From NCBI GenBank assembly GCA_020435865.1, contig JAGQYZ010000267.1:1-7622 (forward strand): 7,622 nt of DNA, read 5' to 3'. This document shows positions 5,971 through 7,622 of this stretch, piece by piece. The DNA is from Aequorivita sp. Its GTDB lineage: Bacteria; Bacteroidota; Bacteroidia; Flavobacteriales; Flavobacteriaceae. The notes below the pieces were generated by a model. The model saw only the letters and a list, made by a program, of their open reading frames with translations. It was not told the origin of the DNA and made no database searches. A program made the translations under genes and the position numbers. Every line of letters starts with the position of its first letter. Positions within the stretch are counted from its first letter, which is position 1.

Positions 5971-7146
5971 TTAAAGACTGTCAAGAACTTCTGTCAGTAT
6001 TATACAACCTTCCTCAATTTCGTCATTGCTGATTGTGAGTGGTGGCGTAATACGAATGGCGCGGCCTTCAAAAAGAAGCCAAAAAAGTATCAATCCGCGC
6101 TCTTTACAGGCTAAAATTACTTTGGAAGCGATTTCGGGCGTTTCCATTATTGCAGTAAGCATCAAGCCTCTTCCGCGGACTTCCTGTATTAAGTGGTGTT
6201 TCAACAATTTCCTGAAAAGTTTTTCCTTCTGAAGAGTTTGTTCAATAATGTCAGTTTCCGTCAACTCCTGAAGTGTTGCCAAAGCGGCAGAGGCAATCAC
6301 CGGATTTCCACCAAATGTGGTAATATGTCCAAGTTTTGGGTTGTTCTGTAGCAGTGCCATAACTTCGAGTGAAGCCGTAAAGGCCCCAATGGGCAGTCCG
6401 CCACCCATTCCTTTTCCCATCACCAAAATATCTGGCACAATGCCATAATGTTCAAAGGCAAAGAGTTTTCCGGTGCGTCCAAAACCAGGTTGTATTTCGT
6501 CCAAAATTAAAAGCGTTCCGGTTTCATCACAGCGGTGGCGCACTTTTTTCAAATAATCATTTTCTGGTTGAATAAATCCTGCGCCGCCTTGAATGGTTTC
6601 CAAAATAATCGCCGCAGTTTCTAACGTTATTTTTTGAAGATCTACTTCATCATTAAAATTAATAGGGAAGCAATCTGGCAATAAAGGTTTAAAAGCATTT
6701 TTGCGTTCCTCAAAACCCATCACGCTCATCGAACCCATCGTGTTGCCATGGTAGGCATTGTTTGCGTATATAAGCTGGGTTCTTCCCGTTGCGCGGCGTG
6801 CAAGTTTCAATGCGCCTTCAATGGCTTCGGTGCCGCTGTTTACCAAATAGGTTGTGTTTAAGCTCTTCGGAAGATTTTCAGCAAGCAATTTTGCAAGCTC
6901 CACTGCAGGTTCTTGGATATATTCACCATAAACCATTACGTGAAGATATTTTTCAGACTGATTTTTTATTGCCGAAACCACACGTGGATGGCAATGGCCA
7001 AGTGTACAGGCCGAAACTCCTGCAACAAAGTCTAAGTGTCTCTTGCCGGAAGTGTCATAGATATAACTTCCCTCTGCGTGCGAAATTTCCAACGCCAACG
7101 GATGTGGTGTAGTTTGCGCTTGGTATTTAAAAAAATTTTCGGTCAT
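5971..7146 (-). CDS. Class III (fold type I) PLP-dependent aminotransferase, acetylornithine/ornithine-like
   Basis: A 391-residue cytoplasmic PLP enzyme of the class III aminotransferase family, which moves an amino group, usually from an omega-amine, to a 2-oxo acid. Motifs in order: SGT (104-106) for the PLP phosphate, YHG (132-134) for ring stacking, E183 in LETIQGG, LDEIQPGFGRTG (215-226) with D216 and Q219 at the pyridine ring, MGKGMGGGLPIGAF (243-256) with the Schiff-base lysine K245, HITTFGGNP (274-282) with phosphate-binding T277, and RITPPL (365-370) with R365, the usual carboxylate-binding arginine. The set is complete, so it is probably active. Length matches acetylornithine and ornithine aminotransferases, but no other arginine or proline gene is nearby, so the substrate is open. 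The ATG overlaps the stop of the OstA-like gene by one base (TAATG), which implies cotranscription and coupled translation. A 150 bp spacer follows. Confidence 0.93.
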   Translation of the reverse strand: MTENFFKYQAQTTPHPLALEISHAEGSYIYDTSGKRHLDFVAGVSACTLGHCHPRVVSAIKNQSEKYLHVMVYGEYIQEPAVELAKLLAENLPKSLNTTYLVNSGTEAIEGALKLARRATGRTQLIYANNAYHGNTMGSMSVMGFEERKNAFKPLLPDCFPINFNDEVDLQKITLETAAIILETIQGGAGFIQPENDYLKKVRHRCDETGTLLILDEIQPGFGRTGKLFAFEHYGIVPDILVMGKGMGGGLPIGAFTASLEVMALLQNNPKLGHITTFGGNPVIASAALATLQELTETDIIEQTLQKEKLFRKLLKHHLIQEVRGRGLMLTAIMETPEIASKVILACKERGLILFWLLFEGRAIRITPPLTISNDEIEEGCIILTEVLDSL

Positions 7147-7622
7147 TAGTTTCCAGATTGAATGGAATCATTCACTTTTTGCTGAATGGAATCACGCTTC
7201 GCTTCGCTTTCCAACGTTTCGGGTTTTGGATCGTCTGGTCTATTTTGAAGATCTTTTGGGCTAAGTTTAGATTCTTCTGGCAATTCCATTTCTTCTTCGG
7301 GAACGTCTATGAAAAATTCGCCTTCATCTTTCGGTAGTGGAATTCCCGTTATTTTTGGAAGCACTGGTGCAGGTTTTCCTTTAAATAAATCTTCAACCGA
7401 ATACAATCTTTCTTCACCACGCCATTGAAAACCGGGAAGTAGCCTTGCATTTTCAGGTAGCATGGAAGGAGGATATACTTTTCCATCTGCCTTTTTTATA
7501 AACCTGATTCCGGTAATCTGCTGCTCTTCCAAATACATTTGAATGGAACTGGAAACCGTATTGTTTATACCGACCAATTTCTCGTTATCATCTCGGGAAT
7601 AATAGATTACTTGTGCGTTTTT
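7146..7622 (-). CDS. OstA/LptA-like envelope protein, C-terminal part (start outside window)
   Basis: The reading frame enters from the right edge and ends with TAA at 7148-7146, giving the last 158 residues. An internal TTG at 7577 could be mistaken for the start, but the frame continues upstream through KNAQVIYYSRDDNEKLVGIN with no stop, so the gene is truncated by the window. The visible part has short beta-strand repeats (NTVSSSIQMYLEEQQITGI, then a Leu-Pro-Gly-Phe-x-Trp segment) as in the C-terminus of flavobacterial OstA-like proteins of the LptA/OstA beta-jellyroll group, which carry lipopolysaccharide through the periplasm. It ends in a Pro-, Glu- and Lys-rich tail of about 65 residues, probably flexible. 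The signal peptide expected for such a protein would be outside the window. The gene is followed with 1 bp overlap by the aminotransferase. The family call is recognition from memory, without the main OstA domain in view. Confidence 0.75.
   Translation of the reverse strand, partial: KNAQVIYYSRDDNEKLVGINNTVSSSIQMYLEEQQITGIRFIKKADGKVYPPSMLPENARLLPGFQWRGEERLYSVEDLFKGKPAPVLPKITGIPLPKDEGEFFIDVPEEEMELPEESKLSPKDLQNRPDDPKPETLESEAKRDSIQQKVNDSIQSGN

Noticed and set aside
6026..7112. Plus-strand open frames opposite the aminotransferase (6026-6232, 6789-7112)
   Set aside because: The minus strand carries a complete enzyme with every active-site motif; the antisense frames have no family features.
7146..7577. 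A 143-residue stand-alone protein starting at TTG 7577
   Set aside because: The frame remains open to the window edge and the upstream residues match the OstA-like family, so this is an internal codon of a longer gene.
1..7622. Mobile element, CRISPR array, phage, defence or secretion system
   Set aside because: No transposase, integrase, terminal repeats, regular repeat-spacer units or signature genes were found. All genes fit a stable chromosomal locus.

Overview
The window is a compact bacterial chromosome segment in which every supportable gene lies on the minus strand, so transcription runs from right to left. Low GC, very short gene spacing, A-rich leaders instead of Shine-Dalgarno boxes, Bacteroidota-type promoter motifs (TTTG-N19-TAnnTTTG-like) and the character of the proteins (OstA-like protein, paired DUF368 proteins, all-TPR protein, DUF349 protein with an acidic N-terminus) point to the family Flavobacteriaceae. 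The genus cannot be settled from the sequence.

In transcription order: (1) 7622-7146, the C-terminal 158 residues of an OstA/LptA-like envelope protein, cut by the right edge; (2) 7146-5971, a class III PLP-dependent aminotransferase whose ATG overlaps the previous stop by one base (TAATG); (3) a 150 bp spacer with small dyads and a weak candidate promoter; (4) 5820-4420, a cytoplasmic solenoid of about twelve TPRs; (5) 4383-3397 and (6) 3364-2342, two diverged tandem DUF368 membrane proteins, the family recently linked to undecaprenyl-phosphate recycling (PopT); (7) 2349-1618, a short shikimate dehydrogenase (aroE) with a GTG start overlapping the end of the second DUF368 gene by 8 bp; (8) a 102 bp spacer with the best promoter candidate of the window; (9) 1515 to the left edge, a DUF349-repeat protein, incomplete at its C-terminus.

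Taken together, the OstA-like protein and the two DUF368 proteins suggest an envelope-biogenesis theme (outer-membrane lipid export and recycling of the C55-P carrier). AroE supplies the shikimate pathway and is probably here through operon packing, not a shared function. The aminotransferase substrate and the partners of the TPR and DUF349 proteins cannot be read from the sequence. I found no mobile element, CRISPR array, tRNA, rRNA, phage gene or defence gene, and nothing that amounts to a clearly new system. The most interesting points are the paired DUF368 paralogues, the A9 tract at the DUF368/aroE overlap, the unusual AroE cofactor-loop residues and the regulatory-looking dyads in the two spacers.
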